Assembly: GCF_036373705.1 (NCBI RefSeq)
Contig: NC_089867.1
Location: forward strand, 28,082,612-28,146,611
DNA: 64,000 nucleotides
Source: Amia ocellicauda
Taxonomy: Eukaryota > Chordata > Actinopteri > Amiiformes > Amiidae
Direction of reading: 5' to 3'
In this document: piece after piece, positions 37,508-47,796 of the stretch
Layout: every line of letters starts with the position of its first letter
Numbering within the stretch: the first letter of the stretch is position 1
Notes under the pieces: generated by a model
Database searches by the model: none
What the model was told of the DNA's origin: nothing
The model's input: only the letters and a program-made list of their open reading frames with translations
Program-made: the position numbers and the translations under genes

Positions 37508-38750
37508 ATGTAAACTGAAGTATTCACAAAATTTCCACATCTTGTTGCAGTCTGAGTTTGCAATTATTAATTTGTCAAATGGGACTTTATGTTTCAAATT
37601 GACACAATCTACTCCAAACTGATACAGCTATGCTATAAAAATGTGCATATTATATACATGTTAGACTTGAAAGATGATTAGAAGATTCTCAGTTGCATCA
37701 GTATTCAGCTTTGCTACGGGAACCCTAAATCACTTCAGGTGAAAGAAAGTGGTAGAGGAGCTCAGATCAGGATGAAGTTACAAGAATATTTCACTGAAGT
37801 CACTGAATATGATGACGACCATCATTGGGAAGTGGAATGTGCTTCACTACACCCATCCCTGGCCAGAGCAGGCGCACATCCAAACGGAGCAGCCGGGACT
37901 CATGAGGGACGCCACCGTGAGGACAACAGGGACTTGGACACATCTGTAAAGCTCCATGTCGGAGATGGGAGTCAGTGTCCACAGATCACAGTATCCCAGT
38001 TCCTGCACAAAGCTGGCCTGTGTGAGCGACCGGCAAGACAGCAGCAATTACGGATCAAGACCCATCTGAAATCTCGAATGGGGTTTGCGACAAAACATGT
38101 AAATGATACTGCAGACAAAATGATCTGGCATGAGCCCAGTCAGCACCATCCCCACAGTCCAGACTGGAGGTGCGGCATTGCTTTTTGGTAATGCTTCTCA
38201 TCAGCAAGGACTAGGAAGCTTGTCAGGATTGAGGGGGAAATGAATGGTGCTAAAAGTAAAGGCGAATCCTAGAGGAAAACCTGCTCGACTCAGCTTAGAA
38301 TCTAAAACTGGTTTGAGAATATTTCCGTAGGATAATCACCCGAAGTTCACGGCCAAAGCCACACTGGATTGGTTTTAAAAGAAGACAGTAAATGTCCTAG
38401 AGACTTGAAGGTCCATTGTCCATCAACAATCCCCTTGTCAGAACTGGAGTTACTAAACTGCTCACAGCTGGTAGAAACCTTTTCAAAAAGACGCAGTCAA
38501 TTGCTGCCCCAAGTGATTCCACCGAGTCAGGGGGCTGAATACGTTTGCAATCAGGACATTTAAATATATATAATTTTCTTTGAAGGTTTGGTTGACATTC
38601 AACCTCCTTAACATGTAACAGTTTCATCATTGGAGTGTTCATAAAAAGTTCATAAACAAAATTAGTTTACATTATTTGTAATTAATCAAAATGTGGCATT
38701 TTGGAAGGGGGTGAAAACTTTTGCAAGACACTGTTTGTTTCCTACGCTTA
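37508..38750 (+). mobile_element. Decayed Tc1-like transposon
   Basis: Plus strand. Typical Tc1 nucleotide landmarks occur in order: the helix-turn-helix region (37850-38060, with ctgcacaaagctggcctgtg), atgcttctcatcagcaagga (about 38192), gtcaggattgagggggaaat (about 38222), ccaaagccacactggattgg (about 38355) and gctgaatacgtttgcaatca (about 38533). It ends near gtgaaaacttttgcaagaca, with a weak inverted match at the left end. Frames are broken and the third-catalytic-residue region is damaged. A fossil. Confidence 0.75.
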
Positions 38751-38814
38751 ATTCTAGTCTCGTGGGCTGACCCATTGGAAGTGCACTGGGTCTCTAAATT
38801 AGAAACTGGGAAAA

Positions 38815-39122
38815 TGCTTAAGATTGCATGGCCCAATTTAATATCAACTATATATTCACCTATGAACTATTAACATTCAACTACTTGATCAATAAAGATC
38901 AATAGAATGTTAATATAATCGGTTTCAAAGTCTTTGTCAGAGTGAAAACAAGCTGCAACAATGTGTCTGCAATCTAATGCAGAGATATCAAACTGATGGA
39001 ACACTGGCACATTGGAATAGATAGATGCTACACCCGCATTCTATAGAACTTTCATTATCAAGTAGTTGAATGTTAATTCATTATCTATTTAATATTAAAT
39101 TGGTCCAGGCAATCTAAAGCAT
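38815..39122. repeat. Large fold-back element (308 bp)
   Basis: The left end tgcttaagattgcatggccc aatttaatat pairs with the right end, which reverse-complemented reads tgctttagattgcctggacc aatttaatat. A second matching block, attaacattcaactacttga, occurs in both arms. Arms of about 80 bp, adjacent to the decayed Tc1 element. Probably a MITE. Confidence 0.75.
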
Positions 39123-39578
39123 TAGCACAATTGCTACTGTCTTGTCATTTGTGCTGCATTGTTAATTTAATTAAAACATACAAACATTGTATATAAATCT
39201 TCTCAATCCAACAGGTCCTGTTCATCGATTGCAATAACAGTGAAGAACCCTCACACTGTGTCTGCCAGTGTCTCAGGCGGAAGGATCTGCAGTGAAGGTG
39301 CTGAGACTGGAGGAGGAAGGGGGTGAAAATGCATCTCAGGACAGGAATGGATGTGATCTGATTGCTAAGCAAGGATCTCCAGTCGTGTCTTTCAGACTCA
39401 CAGTGAGAGAGACACAGTGCACCGTCATATGTAAACTATGTCTGAACGCCAACAGAAGGATCCTCAGATTTGAATGTATGGTGACATGAACTGTATACAT
39501 CTACAGTATGGCAGGATGTTCTTTGGGCCAGAGAGCTAACCAAGCAAATACACCACCACAGCTTTAACTCACTTCACA

Positions 39579-39584
39579 TTTATT
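39579..39584 (-). terminator. Candidate poly(A) signal of B3GALT6
   Basis: AATAAA on the minus strand, about 120 bp downstream of the B3GALT6 stop codon. Position and orientation fit a short 3' UTR; use is inferred. Confidence 0.45.
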
Positions 39585-39700
39585 CAAGTCCTGTCCAGCT
39601 GCATGAAACCCACACAATCAGAAGCACAACAGAGGAGAAAACTAATTCTGCCCATCAGTCTGCACAGGGCTGAGAACAATAAATAAATGTATTTTAGGAC

Positions 39701-40693
39701 TCAGGGGATGCCATCTTTCCGCTGACAGCACTGAGAGGGGGGGACGTTCCAGTCATACACGTACGATAAGCGCAGTTTAACTTCTTCCTTGCACAAGCGG
39801 CCGTCCTTCAGCAGGGTCTGGTGCTTCTCCAGCATGTCCTCGAGGCTCTGCTTGTGCGTAACGATGTACTTGTTGTTGCAGCCCCGGGATTTGTACTCTG
39901 TGTCGAAGCGAGGGTCGTGTATTCGTCGTAAGTCCACTGGGGCCAGCCAGGCCCCCAGAGAGACGTCCTCGCTCTGCCACACTTTCAGATAAGCCGCATT
40001 TATCCGCACATAGTGCACCAGGTCTGAGGACAGGATGTAGCCTCCTCCAAGGGCATACGGCAGATAATAATCACACAGGGCCCAGGTGCTTTCCTTCCAT
40101 TTGCCAACAGATTTCACTCTCCCTCTCCCAGAAAAGAAGCCCCAGTATAATCGCTTGGGCTCTTTCGACCGCAGCTCTTCTTTGATGAAGTCCAACCGGG
40201 CAAAAGTATCATCATCTGCTTTTAAGACAAACTTGAAGTCCACGTTTTGATCCAGCCAGGAGTACATGTGCAGGAGCTTCAGGGTGAGGTTCTCATAGGA
40301 GTCTTTCAAATCCGGCAGGAGCAGCAGGTCATGGTGCCGGGCGTTCTCCGAGCTCAGGTTCTGGAGATCTTCAGGAGGCAAGCCCTCAGTCCCGACCACG
40401 AACATGCACAGGACATCAGAGTCATGCTTGACCAGCCAGGTGCTCCGGATGATGCTCCTCCGCTCGGTGTATTTGGGCCCTGTGGTTATGAGAACCACCA
40501 AGAAGGCCGTCAGGACCTTAGCTTGGGCCTCCTGGTGCGGAGGACGCATCTCAGAGTGAGGCTGGAATCGGTAGGGTGAGGACCCTGTTTCGGAGGTGCA
40601 CTTGGCCAGATAGAGCAGGACCACTGCAAACAGGGAAATCACCCCAATTGCCAGAGTCGTCTTGTGACGACACACCAGCCGGAACAGGTTCAT
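39701..40693 (-). CDS. B3GALT6: Beta-1,3-galactosyltransferase 6 (GalT-II)
   Basis: Adds the second galactose of the GlcA-Gal-Gal-Xyl linker from which heparan and chondroitin sulfate chains grow on proteoglycans; a Golgi type II membrane enzyme using UDP-galactose. 330 residues in one exon; the human protein is about 329 aa and also single-exon. Short cytosolic tail, signal-anchor at 12-31 ([19 protein letters not shown]), stem, then the GT31 domain: RRSIIRSTW (78-86), [15 protein letters not shown] with the metal-binding DDD at 160-162, ALGGGYILS (214-222), and EDVSLGAWL (242-250). N-glycosylation sequons NLS (112) and NLT (135). All key motifs are intact, so the gene looks functional. The neighbour SDF4 is divergent, as in human. 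An acceptor-like ttcatctagatttttcag sits 11 bp upstream of the ATG (exon start 40704), so a non-coding 5' exon is likely. Confidence 0.97.
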   Translation of the reverse strand: MNLFRLVCRHKTTLAIGVISLFAVVLLYLAKCTSETGSSPYRFQPHSEMRPPHQEAQAKVLTAFLVVLITTGPKYTERRSIIRSTWLVKHDSDVLCMFVVGTEGLPPEDLQNLSSENARHHDLLLLPDLKDSYENLTLKLLHMYSWLDQNVDFKFVLKADDDTFARLDFIKEELRSKEPKRLYWGFFSGRGRVKSVGKWKESTWALCDYYLPYALGGGYILSSDLVHYVRINAAYLKVWQSEDVSLGAWLAPVDLRRIHDPRFDTEYKSRGCNNKYIVTHKQSLEDMLEKHQTLLKDGRLCKEEVKLRLSYVYDWNVPPSQCCQRKDGIP

Positions 40694-40845
40694 GGTTCCA
40701 ATTTCTGAAAAATCTAGATGAAATTTTTTTAAAAAAAAAAGTTATTTTCTGCTGTACATCTCAAAGAACAGTTTTCTTGCAAATTTATAATATGCAGAAT
40801 AGTGGATGAGTAATTTTTCTACGGCTCAGAGAGTGTTGCCCTAGA

Positions 40846-40952
40846 GTTATAGACTGGATAGGATCCTTGGATCACTTATTAATGGGCACCAAACGAGCAC
40901 GATGGGGCTGATGGGCTCCTCTCGATTGCACACTTTCTTATGTTCTTATGTT
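40846..40952 (+). repeat. LINE 3'-end fragment
   Basis: tggataggatccttggatca and the tail cttatgttcttatgtt are the reverse complement of the 3' end at 13021-13135. Plus orientation, just upstream of B3GALT6. Confidence 0.8.
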
Positions 40953-42600
40953 GCTAGTTATTTCTGGCTTCACTTCTTGGAAGGAGACAGAACTTTGTTA
41001 CCCTACTTTATTTAAAGAAATAGGGTTTCATTAGTTTAACAAGAATAGAAGTGTAGAATTAGGACTATGGTTCAGTTTAGATAAATTGTACTGAGCAAAC
41101 TGTCACATGAACAATGTAAAACATGAAACATTTATGTATTTAAGCATTTGATTTTAGAAGCATTCAGACTTGTTTCAGGTAAAGTCGATGGGTTTACTGT
41201 TTTTACATTTTCCTTGTTTGATCTTTGCACAGGTGCCTTATATCAGTGAATGTAACTGAATGAACAACATTAGGCTGCCTGTATTCTATATAGGTGGTTT
41301 TACGTATGCATCAGCTGTGAAATTAAGTGCTAATGTTCAATAAGAAGCGTTTGTTCAGCTGCGCAGTAGCATCATATATGTGACTGAGCTCAAGTACTAG
41401 TGTTCCAGCTTCAAAATCAAGTACTTTTCATCTGCAATTCTATGTACAAATGTAAAACTTAAAATAAAGAAAACAAAACTGTTAAATACTTTATAAACAA
41501 CTTACAATATGTATTTCAAAATAAATACATTATATTAATATTAACCATTTTCCTTTTTAAATATTGTAACTGAAAACAAGATGTTAAGATCTAAGTGCAG
41601 CAGTGAGATTACACTAAACTGGCAGAAGAAAAACTAAGATCACCGACATTTGTGATTTTTCTTTACCTTTTAAATGGTCAGACTGCTCAGATGGGTCTCA
41701 TTTCTCAAATGCCTGAAGGCCATGATTCCCGAGTGCACCTACAGTGTCAAACACAGAATGAAGAGATGATTAAAGCTGGCGGGGCTGTGAAAGACTGCAT
41801 CTGCACAGCTATTGACATTGACAGCCCAGTCGCTCTACCGCGCTCACAAGCTACATGTGCTGTCGCGCTTTCCACGATTTCAGTTTTGGGAAAGTGCCGA
41901 AGCTTGGATGTATTCTCAAGGTCTTCTCCTAATTAATCTGGAGAAGATGTCCATCATTAACCCTAACACTTGTGTCGAAGTGATGGAATGATGGCACGCC
42001 AGTTCAGGACCACCTGGTCCCTAAAGACCTCCTGGCAGCTAGACTGTACATGTAGACCCTCAGCATCGCCTGCTACACAAAATGGGTTTCAGTCTCAATT
42101 GTATTGATCCTTGCTTGTCCTATTGTAACAATTACATGGTAAGGAAATGTTTAGTAGCACATTTAATCTTCATCCATTAGAAAGCACATTTAAAAGATTA
42201 TAAATACACAAAGGTCAGGCGCTCAGGCTTCAGGCAGGTCCTGTGACCGTGAAGGAGGACGCCCTGCTCCGCTGCCCTGGCGCTAGTGGCGATTCATGTC
42301 CTCTCATCCAGCCGTTTACAGGCGGTGACGGCGGGTTTTATCCTTTGCTTCGTCAATTTTCCAATGTCCTCAATATCAATTCCACCCATAGAGGCACACA
42401 AATCAAACCCGTAACAATCAAATCGCGCTGAATCCGTGTGATCGGGTACCAACATGGGCAGCATCACTGACCAGCCAGTATCTCCAGCCAACCAACCAAC
42501 CAATCAATCAAATCAATCCGCGTTTTACTGCTCCGTGCTGCATGAGCACACAATTCAGACGATCAACTGAAATAGGACAATTGATTTCATCAGGTTTTGC
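40953..42600. other. Putative B3GALT6 5' intron
   Basis: AT-rich until about 41650. A 94-codon plus frame at 41652-41936 has no recognised domain. If the acceptor at 40704 is used, this span is intronic and the first exon would lie in the CpG-rich block to the right. Confidence 0.35.
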
Positions 42601-42619
42601 TTCATTGATGAGACGCATT

Positions 42620-42985
42620 TTCAGTGAGAAACAGCCCACACAGCCTCCTGCTGCTGCTGCTAATGGCCGGGTTTCAGTTTCACCTGGCGCACCGAGCCGC
42701 AGACACGGTACCTGAGGAAGACTGCAGAGATGAGCGCGGCTTCCTCGCCAGTGAGGGCTGTAGCACACGGGCGCACACTGTCGGGATCGCGGCACGGCCT
42801 GCTCGCAGCCTCCGAAGATTCAATCATCCCGACCAGCGCTCGGCTGACATGACAGCACGCAAGCCGGTGTGAGCGCCGCGGACCCTCGGACAGCGGGGCT
42901 CCAGCACTGAGGGCCGCCGCGCTGCACGCTGGGACGGCACGTCGGCGCACAGAGTTTCACTGCGGCGCCCCCTGCAGGCCGGGAG
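42620..42985. promoter_or_regulatory. CpG-rich block 1, likely B3GALT6 promoter
   Basis: Dense CpG (for example gagcgccgcggaccctcgga and gggccgccgcgctgcacgct) in an otherwise CpG-poor window. It lies upstream of B3GALT6 on its 5' side. Open frames on both strands here are composition effects. The assignment to B3GALT6 rather than SDF4 is inference from order. Confidence 0.5.
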
Positions 42986-43019
42986 ATGAGCGACTGTTAA
43001 TTCAAATACTGCTGCTGCT

Positions 43020-43570
43020 ACTGCTACTACTACTCATAATGTTTATTTTTTGATAGGATAAGTTACAAGTCAGACATAATACAATTACAGTTTAAAAATT
43101 AGGTAAATATACAGTTAATATTAAAAGTCAAGACGGCAGAGTCCCTGACCTCCTTCCCGCGTTTACAAAAGACACATCTTTTTCAGACAGTACTTGTAAT
43201 TTATTCATTGACCTGTAGATTGCGCTTATACAACGTGTTGTCATACTCTTGCCTTGCATTACTAGCACTCGTATTGTTTATTTGATGTCCCCTGTGCTCC
43301 CTCTCCCTTGGGCCTTGACTGTGACTTCACATCTTGTCTGCACCCATCAGCTTTTACAATCAGGATGTAAGACCTCATATATTGTTTACTGTAGATCTCG
43401 TATTCACTTGTGTAAATTGGAATTTGTAAAACGAATTATGCCTTGAATTGCACTGTATTTGTTGCACTCTGTATTGTGCTTATATGTTGTAAGTCGCCCT
43501 GGACAAGGACGTCTGCTAATAATACATACATACATACATACATACATACATACATACATACATACATAAA
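43020..43570 (+). repeat. L2-like LINE 3' fragment with (CATA)n tail
   Basis: From gacggcagagtccctgacct (about 43131) it follows the copy at 7100-7500 base for base with scattered changes, ending aagtcgccctggacaaggac and a CATA microsatellite at 43523-43567. It sits between the two CpG-rich blocks, splitting the presumed divergent promoter region. 43020-43130 is low-complexity. Confidence 0.75.
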
Positions 43571-43899
43571 TAATAATACAGAATACAAATCCTACATCCT
43601 GGTTCTAATGGGTAACAAGTGCAGACAGGATGCGCTGAAGTGTTAGAGCTGAAGGGGCAGAGGTGTAAGAGCTAGCAGTAAAATAATATACAAATACAAT
43701 ATACCTGTAAGTATCTTATTTAGAACTAGTATGTATACTTGTTATTTCAGTCCCAATATATATGTGTCTTCAGTTCATATAACTATGACTGTAATTACGA
43801 TCTTCTGATGTACTTTGCTCTTCTGAGTGCTGCTGTCAGAGTGTAGACATGAATTTGCTTAATAACAGATTTCACATACAGGTGAGGCTCTTCAGGTAA

Positions 43900-44290
43900 T
43901 TGCCTGCGCCTGGTTGCGCAGATCTGCAGACTGCGATCCCATTGGTGGAGCAGTGCAGATCCTCGCAGAGCTGTGGAGATCTGCGCAACTCGAACACGTC
44001 TGTTGACTGTAGACGTGATGACGCAATTTCCTCCTCATTTTCCGAGAGTGACGCGCTTCCGGCAGCGGTGGAGAGGGGCGGAGCGGCGCGACGGAGCCAC
44101 GTGTACAGGAAGTGGGAGCCGCAGCCGAGCGCAGCGCTGACAACATACAGAGCACAGAGCACAGAGCACACAACACACAGGGCTCCTGACGCGGACACAG
44201 CGGGATGCGCAGCTGCTGGGTGTGTGTATCGTGTAGGCAGTAGACCCAACGTGGAGAAGAGCTGCAGCAGGTAGGGCGGCATGAACGTGT
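43900..44290 (+). promoter_or_regulatory. CpG-rich block 2, likely SDF4 promoter and non-coding exon 1
   Basis: CpG-dense, with an ETS-like site (CTTCCGG, 44056-44062), a GC box (GGGGCGG, 44075-44081) and a second ETS-like AGGAAGTG (44107-44114), and no TATA box. A consensus donor, gcagcag|gtaggg, at 44270/44271 could end a non-coding first exon joined to the acceptor at 45817. Overlapping open frames here on both strands have no family resemblance and reflect GC bias. Confidence 0.55.
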
Positions 44291-45816
44291 CGTGCGGTTT
44301 TTAAATGTCTTCCTCTGTCTCAATGTCTGATCTGAAAATCTGAGTATTTCAGTTCGTTCAGGTGGGTTAAGCGCGGTGTTCTGCAGATCGGCCTGGTTAT
44401 GAATTAGTAAATACGCACCTTTAGGTAGATTATCGGTTAAATGCGGGACACTTTTCAGCTGTGCTTAATACACATTGGTTTCCTCGTCTCACTTCGCATC
44501 ACCATTTCCAGCGCTGTGCTTGATATCACTGTGTCGCCGTGCCAGTGTCAGCTGATCGCATTTGATTTCTTATTTACAAGGGGATGTGAATGTACGGGGA
44601 CATGGCGTTTTGATAGCTCGGCTCCAGCACTGCCGATGAAACCCCTCTTCACAGCACCGTGTGGACAATGGCAGCTCAAACAGACGAGTGTGATTGAAAT
44701 ACAATGTGTAACGCAGACTAGTTCGGCCACCGTACCGTTATGTGTCTCAGTCTAACTTACAATTGCAAGAGCACTGGTCCTCACATGTGTTACATTCGCT
44801 CATATCGTCTGTGTCGAATTTTTAAACGTGACTTTATATTATACTTTGTAATTCACTTTTAACAAGCATTTTAGCAAAGAACATTAAGAAATAACTATGA
44901 ATGCTTATGGAACAAATAATTGTGTAATTGTATGATTATCCTGAAGCTCAATTTCCTGTATTGCCGAATCAATTGACCAATTTATTGAATGCAAATGGTC
45001 ATTGCAGTCTCTAGACCCATATCTGATCGAGCATGTATGCTTTGAACTTACAAATGCAATTCATAAGTGAAAACCAGTAAATGTGAGGGATCTGGAAAAA
45101 TGTTGTCTTCAAGAATGCCTCCTGAGAAGCTACAACTTCCTGAAAGACCACATGAAGCATCTTCTCAGTGCCAAGGCAAATGACAGTGCACACAGAAATG
45201 ATTGCGGCGTGTGAATGATCTGTGTTTTATTTTAAACATGCCATTGTTTGTAAAACATATGGTGTTGCTCTGTGTAGTGTTGATAGCATTAAAATTCCCA
45301 AAATAAATGAAAATGTCAAGACCAAAAATTATTGCACACTTGCATTTCTTCTGTTAAATCACTTGTGTTACAATTGATCGAGGGTATCACTGCCACTGGA
45401 ATCCACTGATTGTGGAAGTGATTTAATGGTCAACTGAACAGTATTTCATTAAAACAATTATCTGTAGAGGCGAGGGCTGTCGGAGAGGGCATGATTGCCA
45501 CCTCCATGCTCTGTGTTCACCAGTATGTTAGGCGTGATGTAATCGGACAGTCGGAGTGGTAGTGCTTTAGCACAATGGTGATGGGTGATTTATGAAAATA
45601 TAGAAAATTGCATTAAAATGCAGAATGTGTGTATTTAATAATCATTGAAACTAGTACCCAATCTAACAAATGTGGCATTATCTTAATATTAGTAGGGAAA
45701 TTAAATGTTTAGTTGATTTAGATTTCATGAAATACTGTTTAGTTGTCTTTGTTGATGATCCTTAAGTGGTAGTGATATACTTGCTGATTAGAGATTTTCT
45801 TTTCCTTTCTTGGCAG
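44291..45816. other. Putative SDF4 5' UTR intron
   Basis: AT-rich with no recognised gene. It ends in a good polypyrimidine tract, cttttcctttcttggcag, just before the first coding exon. Confidence 0.45.
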
Positions 45817-46172
45817 TGTCTGAACCTCTTGACTGGCATTGGCAGAGCTTGGGAAAGAGGACACACCATGACGGCAGGGCGAGTTGTGCGTGTCTGTGTG
45901 GGATCAGTATGTCTGTTCCTTGTGGTGTTTCTCATGGCGGACGTTCAGGCCCGCCCAGCTAATATGTCAGCCCTCAAGGACAAAAGCCCCAACAGCAAAG
46001 AGGACAATGAGATCCTTCCCCCAGACCATCTGAATGGTGTGAAATTGGAAATGGATGGACACCTCAATAAGGACTTCCACCAGGAGGTCTTTCTAGGCAA
46101 GGAGATGGAGGAGTTTGAAGAAGATTCTGAGCCCAGGAGGAACCGCAAGAAGCTGATGGAGATTTTCAGCAA
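45817..46172 (+). CDS. SDF4: SDF4 first coding exon (signal peptide); CDS from 45868
   Basis: Acceptor ttcttggcag at 45807-45816; donor gtatgg at 46173. 45817-45867 is 5' UTR and coding starts at the ATG at 45868-45870. Encodes residues 1-101 and two bases of Lys102, including the strongly conserved [19 protein letters not shown]. Confidence 0.95.
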
Positions 46173-47741
46173 GTATGGTATCAAAATCTGAGTTTTTACC
46201 TTTTCAGTGGATAGGTTTTGATGATGATAATTAAATCACAAAGTACATTTTAATGTTTTGCTCTATTTAATATTAAAATAAAATGAGTTGATATGTTAGA
46301 GCCATAAGAGCCTGGTGGACCATTTTTGGGTTATGGCTGGCGACCGTGGCAGCACTTGGTGTCGGATGTAATAAGACCACAGTCATGGTTTGTATTTGTT
46401 TTTATTATTGTTAGATGGCTGTACTTTTTAATAATGAAAAGAGTTTATGCATTTCATTTTCATCTATTGGATGAAAGTAAGTGAGTAGTCATCTGAGTTC
46501 TGTAGCAGTACATAGCACTGACCAGAAATAAGGGAAGTTAATATTTTGTGGCACCTGCGTCATAATTCTAGACTTCATTCCGGCCCAGTGTTGTCATCTC
46601 GTATTAATGAATAATCTCACAGCAGCTTCTGACATTTCTTTAAAGGGCCATGAATTCCTTTATTACTGATTTCTTATTCAGTATTATTTATTGGAATATG
46701 TGAATACACAATTTAAATGTTTTAATTTAATAGTAGGACCACATCATCTGTCAAAAACAAAAAAGAAAACGGCACGGATTCCCAGGACCAGTTGATATAA
46801 AATCCTGCATTAATAACATCATTGCTGTAGCATTACAGTGATTACATTTAAACAGTCAGTTGGCTCTGTCAGAGTTTGATGTTGTTCTGTAAAAACGTGG
46901 CCAATAAGAAGAAACAATTCTTTCAGCATCTGTAGAATTGCTAACACCTGACAAATATCTTTTAGCCTTTCCTGTTAAATTGGGAAATAATGATTCAGCT
47001 TTAATGCAAACCACTTTTAAACTTTGTGAGACATGTGAAGAGGTTCTTTAACACTACAGTGTTAGGGGAAAAGTATTTGTATTTATTAGAACATAATATG
47101 TAGGCTTTTTGATATAATAGATATTGTTTGTTCAAATCAACTTTATCCTTATTTGAGGAACTTATGTTTATTTTTTATCTGTTTTGAAACTGGAAATTGT
47201 GCTTAAACATAAAAATAGCACGGAGTTAGTGAAGTTTTTCCCAGTTCTATTAAATAAGAAATGTATGGTTTAAGGCTGTGCGATATGACGATATATCGTA
47301 TGACAATAGAAAAACGTCTATCGTTTCATATTATGCTATATCGTTTATATCGTGGTGTCGCAAATTGCAATCTTTACGGCAGTATTTTTCGTCATTAGGA
47401 TGTTTTGCGTTCTTCCTGGTTCTTCCACACGTGTCGGATGCGACAAGAAATGTGCATCAGAAACGCAGACAGACATGGAGGAGAGAGAATTGACACACAA
47501 TAACCAACATTACCAAGAGATTCTTTAATGCGCAAGCGCACACGTTGCGCCCCGCTCTCGTTGCAGGGCTAAACTCGATCTGCAAGCACCCCCACCCCCG
47601 CTAATTTAGACTGATATCATTTGTATAAAAATAATAATAACGTTTGTTTGCATTTTAATAAATTGGAAAGCAATGCAAACACATTCAGAAAGTATCATTT
47701 TCTTTTTATTAAGATGGTGAGGTGGTTCAACAGTTGTATTA

Positions 47742-47796
<55 letters not shown>

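Noticed and set aside
42508..42950. Overlapping frames of 82-96 codons
   Set aside because: CpG-island composition keeps several frames open; no domain or signal.
43872..44323. Overlapping frames of 124-143 codons on both strands
   Set aside because: Same reason; the region is a probable promoter and non-coding first exon.
45766..45867. Upstream in-frame ATG for SDF4
   Set aside because: It lies before the splice acceptor at 45817 and would put 34 residues ahead of the signal peptide.
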